Shown: positions 26,057 through 33,882 of the stretch, one piece after another
Position numbering within the stretch: position 1 is the stretch's first letter
Layout: each line of letters begins with the position of its first letter
Assembly: GCA_021809435.1 (NCBI GenBank)
Contig: JAKBAD010000001.1
Location: forward strand, 558,001-622,000
Direction: 5' to 3'
Source of the DNA: Pseudomonadota bacterium
Lineage (GTDB): Bacteria; Pseudomonadota; Alphaproteobacteria; Acetobacterales; Acetobacteraceae
Length of the DNA stretch: 64,000 nt
Notes under the pieces: model-generated
What the model saw: only the letters and a program-made list of their open reading frames with translations
Database searches by the model: none
Told to the model about the DNA's origin: nothing
Made by a program: the position numbers and the translations under genes

Positions 26057-27210
26057 GCGATCTCACCCAAGCTGAGCGCGAGCGTATTCTCGCCAAGGCG
26101 GCGCTGTTCTCGCCCCCTGTCTACGTTCTCCCCGATGGCCGCCGCGATCTGGTCGGCCTCGACAAGGACGAACTCGCCGTCGAGATGGCCCAGATTGGCG
26201 AAAAACCGTTCCGTGCCAAGCAATTATGGCACTGGATCTACCACCAGGGCGTGCGCGATTTCGGGCTCATGTCCACCATCGCCAAACCCTTGCAGGAAAA
26301 ACTCGCCGAACGCTTCGTCATCGGCCGCCCCGAAGTGGTGACCGACCTGCTCTCGAAAGACGAAACCCGCAAATTCCTGTTCAAATTCCGCGATGAGCAG
26401 GCGGTCGAGACGGTCTATATCCCCGACCGCCAGGAAGATCGCGGCGCGGTGTGCCTCTCGTCGCAGGTGGGCTGCACGCTCTCCTGCCGCTTTTGCCACA
26501 CCGGCACCCAGCGCCTCTCGCGCAATCTGGGCGCGGCTGAAATCGTCGGCCAGTTCATGGCCGCGCGCGATGCCTATGGCGAATGGCCCAGCCCCAAGGG
26601 CGAGACGCCGCGCCTGCTCTCCACCATCGTGCTCATGGGCATGGGCGAGCCGCTCTATAATTATGAGAACGTCGCCAAGGCCATGAAAATCGTCATGGAT
26701 GGCGAGGGCATCGCCCTCTCGCGCCGGCGCATCACGCTCTCCACCTCGGGCGTGGTGCCGATGATGGACCGGGCCGGCGCCGAGCTTGGGGTCAATCTGG
26801 CCATTTCGCTCCATGCCGTGACCGATGAGCTGCGCGACGAGCTGGTGCCGCTCAACCGCAAATACCCGATCCGGGAGCTGATCGAGGCTTGCCGGCGTTA
26901 CCCCAGCGCCTCCAACGCCCGGCGGATCACGTTTGAATATATCATGCTGCGCGGCATAAACGACAGTGAGGCTGACGCGCGTGAGCTGGTGCGGCTGATC
27001 GCCGGTCTGCCGGCCAAGGTCAATCTCATTCCGTTCAACCCCTGGCCCGGCTCGGCCTATCAGCCTTCCACCCCCGAGGCGCTAAAGGCATTCGCCGCCA
27101 TCGTCATGCAGGCGGGCTATGCCTCGCCCATCCGCACCCCCCGCGGGCGCGATATTCTGGCCGCCTGCGGGCAGCTGAAAAGCGCCATGGAAAAGGGCGC
27201 GGCGGCATAA
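26053..27210 (+). CDS. rlmN: Dual-specificity 23S rRNA/tRNA m2A methyltransferase
   Basis: Radical-SAM enzyme that methylates C2 of A2503 in 23S rRNA and A37 in some tRNAs. The 385-residue protein has the 4Fe-4S motif at Cys141, Cys145 and Cys148 (GCTLSCRFCHTGTQ). It also shows VLMGMGEPLYNYENVAKA, RRITLSTSGVVPMMDR, LAISLHAVTDELRDELVPLN and INLIPFNPWPG-like (VNLIPFNPWPGSAY). The C-terminal GRDILAACGQL includes the Cys that forms the methyl-relay. It begins with GTG at 26053 overlapping the IalB-like stop (GTGA). The given strand switches from C-rich to G-rich within this gene. Confidence 0.97.
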   Translation: MSDLTQAERERILAKAALFSPPVYVLPDGRRDLVGLDKDELAVEMAQIGEKPFRAKQLWHWIYHQGVRDFGLMSTIAKPLQEKLAERFVIGRPEVVTDLLSKDETRKFLFKFRDEQAVETVYIPDRQEDRGAVCLSSQVGCTLSCRFCHTGTQRLSRNLGAAEIVGQFMAARDAYGEWPSPKGETPRLLSTIVLMGMGEPLYNYENVAKAMKIVMDGEGIALSRRRITLSTSGVVPMMDRAGAELGVNLAISLHAVTDELRDELVPLNRKYPIRELIEACRRYPSASNARRITFEYIMLRGINDSEADARELVRLIAGLPAKVNLIPFNPWPGSAYQPSTPEALKAFAAIVMQAGYASPIRTPRGRDILAACGQLKSAMEKGAAA

Positions 27211-27300
27211 CCACGCAAAACCACGAATTCAGGGGGTCAAAACCATAAATCCCCAAATTCGTGGCTTTGAAAACCACATAAAACCACACAAACCCACATT
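27211..27300. terminator. AT-rich convergent gap with inverted repeat and AAACCACA-type repeats
   Basis: CCACGAATT (27221-27229) pairs with AATTCGTGG (27256-27264), extended by GGGG/CCCC, giving a hairpin between convergent rlmN and panE. The gap also carries five AAACCACA-like octamers (ends CACG, CATA, CACA, CACA, CCACA) within 80 bases. The hairpin could terminate both genes; the role of the repeats is unknown. Confidence 0.5.
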
Positions 27301-28206
27301 TTACCCGGCGCGGCTGTCGAGTGCGGCAATCAGCCGGGCCAGCCAGCCATTTACCGGCGCCGCCAGCCCGTGGGCGGCGCATTTGCGCAGCACGGCCTCC
27401 CCCAGCATTTCGTTCTCGGTCACGCGCCCGGCCTCGACATCCTGGAGCATCGAGGTTTTCTTTTCGGGATCGAGACGGGCGAGGATTGGGAAAAACGTTT
27501 CGATATCCTCATCGGTCAACCCAATGCCCTCCGCCCGCGCCAGCGCCACCACCTCGCGCCCCGAATCGCGCACCAGGGCGCGGACATGTTCGTTGCCCTC
27601 CCGGAATACGCCATAGGGCATGCGCAGCACCGCCGTGACCTGGTTGACGCTGACATTGAGCAGGAATTTCCACCACAACTCGCGTTGCATGTTTTCGGGC
27701 ACCCGTGAGGGCAGGCCGCAAAAATCGAAATGCGCCTTGATGGCGGCGACACGGGCCGAGGGCGGGTTGTTGAGGGCTTCGCCAAACACCAAGGTGCCAG
27801 GCCGGGAATAGGTGATGACATGGCCCTGGCGCACGGCATCGACCTCGACCGAGAAGCCGTAGAGCAGCTTGTCGGCGCCAAATGCCGCGCCCAGCACCGC
27901 CTCGCTCTCGATGCCATTCATGGCCGAGAGGATGATGGTTTGTGCACCAACAAACGGGCGCATGGCGGCGATCGCCGCGGGCAGCTGCGCCCATTTCACC
28001 GCCACGATGATGAGATCGGCCGGGATTGTCACCGAATCTTCAGGTGAACAGATGGTAACATCGAGCGTCCGGCCGTTGATGTGCACCGGCTCCGCCCGCA
28101 GCCGCGCGGCGCGCGCCGGATCGGCGATGATGCTGAGGCCACCACGGGATAAATGCTCGGCCAGGACCGCGCCGAGTGCCCCGAGGCCGATTAAATAAAC
28201 CTTCAT
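27301..28206 (-). CDS. 2-dehydropantoate 2-reductase-type protein
   Basis: NADPH-dependent ketopantoate reductase (PanE/ApbA family), a pantothenate-pathway reaction type, 301 residues. The N-terminal Rossmann fold reads MKVYLIGLGALGAVLAEHL. The catalytic-region SAMNGIESEAVL is followed by the C-terminal helical domain with LWWKFLLNVSVNQVTAVLRMPYGV, including the conserved Lys and Asn, and a later Glu-rich SMLQDVEAGRVTENE. The ATG at 28204-28206 fits the fold start; an MWN extension is possible. Such families include paralogues with other 2-oxoacid substrates, so panE itself is likely but not certain. Confidence 0.87.
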   Translation of the reverse strand: MKVYLIGLGALGAVLAEHLSRGGLSIIADPARAARLRAEPVHINGRTLDVTICSPEDSVTIPADLIIVAVKWAQLPAAIAAMRPFVGAQTIILSAMNGIESEAVLGAAFGADKLLYGFSVEVDAVRQGHVITYSRPGTLVFGEALNNPPSARVAAIKAHFDFCGLPSRVPENMQRELWWKFLLNVSVNQVTAVLRMPYGVFREGNEHVRALVRDSGREVVALARAEGIGLTDEDIETFFPILARLDPEKKTSMLQDVEAGRVTENEMLGEAVLRKCAAHGLAAPVNGWLARLIAALDSRAG

Positions 28207-28334
28207 ATTCCACATTTTACGCTACATTTCATCGCAAAGGGAGCACTTATTTGCCAGATTTCTGCCACATCCTCCCGCCACCCAGAACCAACCCGGCGGC
28301 GCGGTGCGGCTGGTTTGGCACAGCGGAGGCTTGA

Positions 28335-29027
28335 ATGGCTGTCTATCTCATCACCGGCGGCGCGCGCGGGATCGGGGCCGGCATTGCCCAGCATCTGAAA
28401 TCGGCCGGCCATACGGTCATCATCGCCGACCGGGAAAAAGTGCAGCTGCCGGGCATACGCTCGATCATGTGCGATGTTTCGGATGAGGCGCAGGTGGCCA
28501 GCCTGATGACCGGGATCGAGGCGGTGGAAGGCCGGCTCGATGGGCTGGTGTGCAATGCCGGCTATATGGTGCGCAAACCGATCGAGAGCTTGACGCTCGA
28601 TGAATGGAACGGCGTGCTGGGCACCAACCTCACCTCGACATTTTTGCTGGTGCGGGCTGGGCTTGCCATGCTGCGCGCGGCGCGGGGCGTGGTGGTGACC
28701 ATCGCCTCCACCCGCGCCCATCAATCCGAGCCCGATACGGAATCCTACGCCGCCTCGAAAGGCGGACTGCTGGCGCTGACCCATGCGCTGGCCATTTCCC
28801 TCGGCCCCGATATCCGGGTGAATTGCATTTCGCCAGGCTGGATCAACTCGAAAGCCGAGGCGCTGCGCCACCAGGACCATGTGCAGCACCCCGTGGGACG
28901 GGTGGGGATGGTTGAGGATATCGCCGAGCTGACCGGTTATCTGCTCTCGGGGAAAGCGGGATTTCTCACGGGCTCTGAAATCATCGCCGATGGCGGGATG
29001 ACGCGGAAGATGATTTACGAGGCGTGA
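28335..29027 (+). CDS. Short-chain dehydrogenase/reductase (SDR)
   Basis: Classical SDR oxidoreductase, 230 residues, substrate unknown. It has the dinucleotide motif LITGGARGIGAGIA, CNAG (VCNAGYM), the catalytic Ser in VTIASTRA and the Tyr-Lys pair YAASKGG, followed by RVNCISPGWI. The C-terminal GFLTGSEIIADGGMTRKM closes the fold. It is divergent from panE with a 128-base promoter gap and stands alone on its transcript; the next gene begins 182 bases later behind its own promoter region. Confidence 0.93.
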   Translation: MAVYLITGGARGIGAGIAQHLKSAGHTVIIADREKVQLPGIRSIMCDVSDEAQVASLMTGIEAVEGRLDGLVCNAGYMVRKPIESLTLDEWNGVLGTNLTSTFLLVRAGLAMLRAARGVVVTIASTRAHQSEPDTESYAASKGGLLALTHALAISLGPDIRVNCISPGWINSKAEALRHQDHVQHPVGRVGMVEDIAELTGYLLSGKAGFLTGSEIIADGGMTRKMIYEA

Positions 29028-29143
29028 GCGGGCGGCCCGTCGCCGGCACTCTGCCAAGCCATTGATTTGCACTTAAACTTGCAGGCGGGACTGCGCCAAA
29101 ACGGCGCAGGACCTGGGGAAATTTGACGCGCATCGGCTTACCG

Positions 29144-29158
29144 TTAACCTTATTTTAA
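29144..29158. promoter_or_regulatory. CtrA-type binding site (TTAA-N7-TTAA)
   Basis: TTAACCTTATTTTAA at 29144-29158 matches the CtrA full-site rule TTAA-N7-TTAA, and the left half TTAACCTT is one base from the preferred TTAACCAT. It lies 51 bases upstream of the roadblock-like gene at 29210, in an AT-rich pocket of otherwise GC-rich DNA. No other strong promoter element was found here. Confidence 0.5.
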
Positions 29159-29209
29159 TAAATCTCGCCTCTCGAGCGAGTTGCCAAAATATCAGGATAG
29201 GGGAGACGC

Positions 29210-29776
29210 ATGGCCATTCATCTCGAGCGGCTTGACGCCGCGATTGCTGAACTCAAAACCACGCTGCGCGATGGCCTCATCGCCACCGACATCTGGGACC
29301 GCACCACCGGCCTGCCGCTTGTTGGCCTCAACTCCAACCCCACCGCCGTGGCGCTGCTCACCAACATCATCGCCAACATCAACGATCATCTGGACGCGTC
29401 GGGGTTTCCGCAGCTCGATAAATTCTTTTTCGCCATGCTCGAGAATAACGAGGCGATCATAATCATCGCCCATGGCGAGGATCTGCTGCAAGGCGTGCTG
29501 GTGGATATGAAAAAGACCAATATCGGCGTGCTGCTCTCGGTGGCGTTGCCGCGGATGCTGGCGCGGGTGAATATTCCGCCCGAGCAGGATGCCCTATGGG
29601 CCCGCGCGCTGACCGGACCGGAGCCGAAAGTCTCGGCGCTGGCCACCCGCCTGCTGATTGCCCGCCTGCGCGACGAGGTGAAACGCGCCCCCGACAGGCT
29701 GGCCCCGGCCATTGCCCAGTTGCGCGGCTTTTTCGCCAATAACGCCTTCGCTCTGCGCGACCTCGACACGCTCTGA
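29210..29776 (+). CDS. Roadblock/LC7-like hypothetical protein
   Basis: A 188-residue soluble protein without clear family name. Residues about 20-115 alternate strand-helix-strand like a roadblock/LC7 (MglB-type) domain: DGLIATDIWDRTTGLPLVGL, a helix with ALLTNIIANINDHLD, then FFFAMLENNEAIIIIAHGED and GVLVDMKKTNIGVLLSV. That is a fold-level guess. The C-terminal third is helical and basic (LLIARLRDEVKRAPDRLAPAIAQL). The start has ATAGGGGAG upstream. A FIST-like gene follows after 20 bases, so the two form a unit, probably controlled by the CtrA-type site upstream. Confidence 0.6.
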   Translation: MAIHLERLDAAIAELKTTLRDGLIATDIWDRTTGLPLVGLNSNPTAVALLTNIIANINDHLDASGFPQLDKFFFAMLENNEAIIIIAHGEDLLQGVLVDMKKTNIGVLLSVALPRMLARVNIPPEQDALWARALTGPEPKVSALATRLLIARLRDEVKRAPDRLAPAIAQLRGFFANNAFALRDLDTL

Positions 29777-29796
29777 CCTCTGGAAGTGACAAGCTG

Positions 29797-30795
29797 ATGC
29801 GAAACCTGTTTCTTACCCCCGCCGAGGCGGCGGAGCTTATCGCCGGTGGCGCCATGATGTTCGTGGCCGGCAGCGCCGAGACCCTGGCCACACTGCCCCG
29901 GGGCAAATGGATTGGCGGCTCGACCCCTTATTTCGTGACCCAAACCGGCGGGCGGCTCGATGCCAGCGGGGTGTTTTGCACCGTGCTCGACGAGGCGGAA
30001 AATTACCGTATCGAGATTGTGCCCGCAGGCAAGCTCGACGAGCTGACCAAGGGGCGTTTTGCCAATGGGTTTTCCTATGTGCTGATCCCAGCTTTTTCGG
30101 AGACCTTGCAGCGTTTCGCGCTCGAGGCCCAAAACCTGCCCGATATTTACGCCCAGCCGCTGATTGGCTGGGTGACGGGCATAGACCTCGCCGATCTCGG
30201 CAAGGCCAAGCCGGTGGTGGTGGATGGGCGCGACGGCCGCGCTTATGAGGATGCGGCGGCGGTGATGCATGTGGCGCTCAACCGCACGCGCTCGGCGGAG
30301 GCTGATATCGTCAATCTCTTCACCCCCGATGAGCGCCACGCCATCAGCTTCCCCACAACCGGATTTTCCGCCAGCCGCTGCACCATTGACGGTGTGGAGC
30401 GCGATTTTGCCGCTTGGCTGCGCGAGGTGGGGGCTGATACCGCGCTGCCGCTGGTGTCGTGTTATGCGGGGGCGGTGGTGAATGTGTCACTGCAGGCGGT
30501 GCATGAGGATCATGTGGCGTTTTACGCCCCCGTGATCGCCGGGCGGACTTATCATCTGGCCGAGCGCGTGGCTGATTATCCGCGGGCCTATGGCGTGCTC
30601 TGCGCCGCCCAGCCGCCCCAGGATGAGCAGGCGGGCACGCTCTCGTTCAACTGCATTCTCAATTACCTGCACGCCAACCTCGAGGGCCGCAAGACCGGCC
30701 ATTTCGTCGGGCCGGTCACGTTTGGCGAGATTGCCTATATGCTGCTGAACCAGACGCTGGTGCGGCTGGATTTGCGCGCCGGCAACGTGTTCTGA
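29797..30795 (+). CDS. FIST-like / DUF6976-type protein of unknown function
   Basis: A 332-residue soluble protein. The opening FLTPAEAAELIAGGAMMFVAGSAETLATLPRGKWIGGSTPYF resembles proteins annotated DUF6976. The C-terminal half (VVVDGRDGRAYEDAA...VNVSLQAVHEDHVAFYAPVIAGRTYHLA...GPVTFGEIAYMLLNQTLVRL) resembles the C-terminal region of FIST sensory domains. I assign this from recall of the pattern, not a search. No signal peptide or membrane helix is present. It is co-directional and 20 bases downstream of the roadblock-like gene, suggesting a joint signalling or cell-organisation role. Confidence 0.6.
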   Translation: MRNLFLTPAEAAELIAGGAMMFVAGSAETLATLPRGKWIGGSTPYFVTQTGGRLDASGVFCTVLDEAENYRIEIVPAGKLDELTKGRFANGFSYVLIPAFSETLQRFALEAQNLPDIYAQPLIGWVTGIDLADLGKAKPVVVDGRDGRAYEDAAAVMHVALNRTRSAEADIVNLFTPDERHAISFPTTGFSASRCTIDGVERDFAAWLREVGADTALPLVSCYAGAVVNVSLQAVHEDHVAFYAPVIAGRTYHLAERVADYPRAYGVLCAAQPPQDEQAGTLSFNCILNYLHANLEGRKTGHFVGPVTFGEIAYMLLNQTLVRLDLRAGNVF

Positions 30796-30798
30796 GAT

Positions 30799-31722
30799 TT
30801 ATGGGGCGCGGGTTGCGGCTTTGGGCCAGCGGCGGTGGAGCCACAGCCATTGGCCGGGGGTTTCGCGCACCCAGGATTCGATACGCTGGTTCATGGCCAG
30901 GGTGAGCGCGTACATGTCGCCCTCCTTGCCGCCGGTATCTGGCAGGGTGAGCACGGGCTCGCAGATGACGCGGATGCGTGCCGGGCCTTCGCGCACGGTG
31001 CGCACGGGGTAAATGGGGCAGCGGAATTTGAGGGCGAAGGCGGCCATGGCGTCCATGGTCATGGCGTTGTGGCCGAAGAAGGGGACGGCGAGGCCGGTAT
31101 CGAGCTTCTGATCGACCAGCAGGCCGAGCTGGCCGCCCTTGAGCAGCCAGCCATAAGAGGCCCGCGCGCCCGCCGCGCCCTTGGGGAACATGACCGGCGC
31201 GCGGCCCGTGCCCTCGGCGCGCAGGCGCAACAGGCGCGCATTGACCAGCGGGTTGGAGGCCGCGCGGTACATGAAGGCCAGCTCCATGCCGTGGGCGTGG
31301 GCGGCGCTGGGCAGAACCTCCCAGTTGCCAAGATGGGCGGTGATGAAAATGCCCGGGCCGCCCTTGGCGAAGCTGGGGGCGATATGCTCATCCCACCCCT
31401 CGAGAATATAGCCCGGGCCGGGGGTTTGAGGGCTGATGGCGCCGATGCGGCCAAGATGGGCCAGCTCGCCCGCCGTGGCGCCGAACGAGGCCCAGCATTG
31501 CCTGATGATGGTCTGGCGCTGGGTGGCGGTGAGGGCGGGCATGGCGAGGCGCAGATTGCGCTCGGCCACCTTGGAGGTGGGGATGAACGGCCCGAGCGTG
31601 CCCGCCAGCCAGGCCCCGAACCGCGAGGCGCGCGTGGGGCCGAGCGCCTTGAACAGGGCGATGAGCCCGGCCACCAGCGCGTCCTCCAGCCGGTAGGCGA
31701 TGGTTATTTTATCAGAGCTCAT
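30799..31722 (-). CDS. Lipid A biosynthesis lauroyl-type acyltransferase (LpxL/HtrB family)
   Basis: Inner-membrane acyltransferase adding a secondary acyl chain to Kdo-lipid A, 307 residues. It contains the HX4E catalytic motif in FITAHLGNWEVLPSAA, then MYRAASNPLVNARLLRLR, LLKGGQLGLLVDQKLDTGLAVPFFG and a C-terminal QWLWLHRRWP, all family features. The ATG at 31720-31722 is preferred because the product then starts with a normal LpxL N-terminus; it overlaps lpxK by 11 bases. It is the last gene of the DUF374-waaA-lpxK-lpxL-like operon. Which acyl position and chain length it uses cannot be read from sequence. Confidence 0.9.
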   Translation of the reverse strand: MSSDKITIAYRLEDALVAGLIALFKALGPTRASRFGAWLAGTLGPFIPTSKVAERNLRLAMPALTATQRQTIIRQCWASFGATAGELAHLGRIGAISPQTPGPGYILEGWDEHIAPSFAKGGPGIFITAHLGNWEVLPSAAHAHGMELAFMYRAASNPLVNARLLRLRAEGTGRAPVMFPKGAAGARASYGWLLKGGQLGLLVDQKLDTGLAVPFFGHNAMTMDAMAAFALKFRCPIYPVRTVREGPARIRVICEPVLTLPDTGGKEGDMYALTLAMNQRIESWVRETPGQWLWLHRRWPKAATRAP

Positions 31723-32659
31723 GGAGGAAATATTCCAGTGCGGCCGGGTCCTCCCAGACCAGCCCGGCCCGCACCACCAGGGTGGCGGCGCGCAAGCTGG
31801 CGGGGAGTTTGACCTGATCCTTGGTGGTGGTGACCAGCCGCGCGCCCAGGCGATCGGCCTCATGCAGGAGGGCGGTCAGCTCGGACGGGGCATAAACGTG
31901 ATGATCGGGGAAGGGTTTGGCGGCGCGCAGATCGGCGCCCAGTGCGCGCACGGAGGCGAAGAATTTTTCGGGCCGGCCAATGCCCGCGAAAGCAAGCACG
32001 GGCTGGCCGCGCAGATCCTCGGCGCAGCTGGGCACGAGGCGGGCGCGCAGCACGGGCAAATGGCGCGGCAGGGCGGCCAGGGCGTTGGTTTCATCCTCGC
32101 CGATCAGCACCGCCGCCCGCACACGGGCGCAGGCGGCCGCCACCGGCTCGCGCAGCGGCCCGGCGGGCAGCAAATAGCCGTTACCAAAGCCAAAACCGCC
32201 ATCGATGACCAGGAAGGACAGGGTTTTTTCAACACCGGGGTTTTGCAGACCGTCATCCATGACGATGGCGCTGGCCCCTTCGGCCAGGGCCAGGCGGGCG
32301 CCGGCGGCACGGTCACGCGCGACCATTGTGGGCGCGCGGGCCGCCAGGAGCAGGGCTTCATCGCCCACTTCACAGGCTTGGTGGCGGGCGGGATCGACCA
32401 GGACGGGGCCGGTGAGCGTGCCGCCATAGCCGCGCGTGAGCGCGAAGGGACGGTTGGGGAGACGCGAGAGCAGGTCGAGCGCGACGATGGTTTTGCCAGC
32501 GCCCCCCACCCCGGCATTGCCTACGCAGAGGGTGGGGATGGTAAGGCGAAGGCCGGGGCGCGCCACGCGCCGCGCGGTGAGCAGGCGGGTGATGAGACCA
32601 AAGGGGCGCAGAAGCTGAGCGGGCAGCGTGCGCCTGGCCCAGAAGGCGGGGGCTTTCAT
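31712..32659 (-). CDS. lpxK: Tetraacyldisaccharide 4'-kinase
   Basis: Membrane-associated kinase that phosphorylates the 4' position of the lipid A disaccharide. The 315-residue protein has the P-loop VGNAGVGGAGKTIVALDLL, FALTRGYGG, GDEALLLAARAPTMVARDR, the Walker B-like IVMDDGLQNP, LLPAGPLREP and ALAFAGIGRPEKFF-like (VLAFAGIGRPEKFF). The product feeds WaaA, whose gene lies immediately upstream with a 4-base overlap. Confidence 0.95.
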   Translation of the reverse strand: MKAPAFWARRTLPAQLLRPFGLITRLLTARRVARPGLRLTIPTLCVGNAGVGGAGKTIVALDLLSRLPNRPFALTRGYGGTLTGPVLVDPARHQACEVGDEALLLAARAPTMVARDRAAGARLALAEGASAIVMDDGLQNPGVEKTLSFLVIDGGFGFGNGYLLPAGPLREPVAAACARVRAAVLIGEDETNALAALPRHLPVLRARLVPSCAEDLRGQPVLAFAGIGRPEKFFASVRALGADLRAAKPFPDHHVYAPSELTALLHEADRLGARLVTTTKDQVKLPASLRAATLVVRAGLVWEDPAALEYFLHEL

Positions 32660-33882
32660 GCGCCCAGAATGACGCGGGCGAGGCGCGCGGGCAATTGCGA
32701 GGTGGCGGCGAAGCAGGCCGCCGCCGCCTGCCCGGCCTGCTGGGCGGCCTGGGGGCTGAGCAGCCAGGCGCGCACGGCGGCGCGCAGGGTTGGCTCATCG
32801 GCCACGCGCACCAGGGCGCCGGCTTTCTCGAGCAGCTCAGCGGGGTCCTGGAAGTTTTCGAGATGCGGGCCGGCGATGACCGGACGCGCCAGCAAGGCGG
32901 GCTCGATGATGTTGTGGCCGCCGGGCTCGAACATGGTTTTGCCCATGAAGGTGAACGGGCAGAGCCGGTAGAACAGGCCGAGTTCGGAGAGCGTGTCGGC
33001 GATGTGGACCCCGCCTGGGGCGGGCAGTTGGCCGAGCGCGCGGCGGGTGCTGCCGGGGAGTTGGGCGGCGATTTCGTCCCCCCGCTCGGGATGGCGGGGC
33101 ACGATGATGGTGGTGAGGGTGGGAAATTCGGGGAGCAGGGCGGCGTGGATGCGGGCCGCCAGCGCTTCCTCGCCCCGGTGGGTGGAGGCGGCGAGCCAGA
33201 GCGGGCCGGGTAGCGCGGCTTGCAGGGCGGCCAGGGCGGCGGCATCGGCGGGTAGCGGGGGGGTGACGAATTTGAGATTGCCCGCGACCTCGACACTGGC
33301 CGCCCCCAGCGCGGTGAGGCGGGCGGCATCGGCCGGGCTTTGGGCGAAAATGGCCCGGAAGCCGCCGAGCAGGCGCCTGGCCGTGGCGGGCGCGCGGCGC
33401 CAGTGGCGGGCGGAGGATTCGGAGAGCCGGGCATTGACCAGAAAGCGCGGGATGGCCCGGGCATCGAGCCCCTGAAGCAGGTTGGGCCAGAGCTCGCTCT
33501 CGATGAACACGGCGGCATCGGGGCGCCAATGGTCGAGGAAGCGGGCGGTCCAGCTGGGCACATCGAGCGGGGCGAACTGGTGCAGGGCGGTGGCGGGCAG
33601 GCGCTGGGCGGCGAGCTGGGCGGAGGTGAGCGTGCCGGTGGTGAGCAGAATGCCGGTTTGCGGGCTGAGCGCCTGGATGAGCGGCAGGAGGGATTGGGTT
33701 TCGCCAACGCTGGCGGCGTGCAGCCAGACGAGCCGGCCCGGCGGGCGCATGCGGGTGGCGTGGCCTTGGCGCTCGGGCAGGCGGGTTGGGTCTTCCTTGC
33801 CGCGCTGGGCGCGGGCGGCGAGGTGGCGGCGCAGCCATGGCGCGGCGGCCTGGGCGGCGAAATGATAGAGCGCCAGGATCAT
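32656..33882 (-). CDS. waaA: 3-deoxy-D-manno-octulosonic acid (Kdo) transferase
   Basis: Inner-membrane glycosyltransferase (GT30) that adds Kdo to lipid IVA. The 408-residue protein shows the N-terminal hydrophobic segment and RLVWLHAASVGETQSLLPLI. Downstream are GILLTTGTLTSAQL, FAPLDVPSWTARFLDHWRPDAAVFIESELWPNLL, the acceptor-binding VNARLSESSARHW and the donor-binding GGHNIIEPA. The ATG at 33880-33882 is chosen since a longer frame upstream duplicates the antisense of DUF374. It overlaps the DUF374 gene and lpxK by 4 bases each. Whether it adds one or more Kdo residues is unknown. Confidence 0.95.
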   Translation of the reverse strand: MILALYHFAAQAAAPWLRRHLAARAQRGKEDPTRLPERQGHATRMRPPGRLVWLHAASVGETQSLLPLIQALSPQTGILLTTGTLTSAQLAAQRLPATALHQFAPLDVPSWTARFLDHWRPDAAVFIESELWPNLLQGLDARAIPRFLVNARLSESSARHWRRAPATARRLLGGFRAIFAQSPADAARLTALGAASVEVAGNLKFVTPPLPADAAALAALQAALPGPLWLAASTHRGEEALAARIHAALLPEFPTLTTIIVPRHPERGDEIAAQLPGSTRRALGQLPAPGGVHIADTLSELGLFYRLCPFTFMGKTMFEPGGHNIIEPALLARPVIAGPHLENFQDPAELLEKAGALVRVADEPTLRAAVRAWLLSPQAAQQAGQAAAACFAATSQLPARLARVILGA

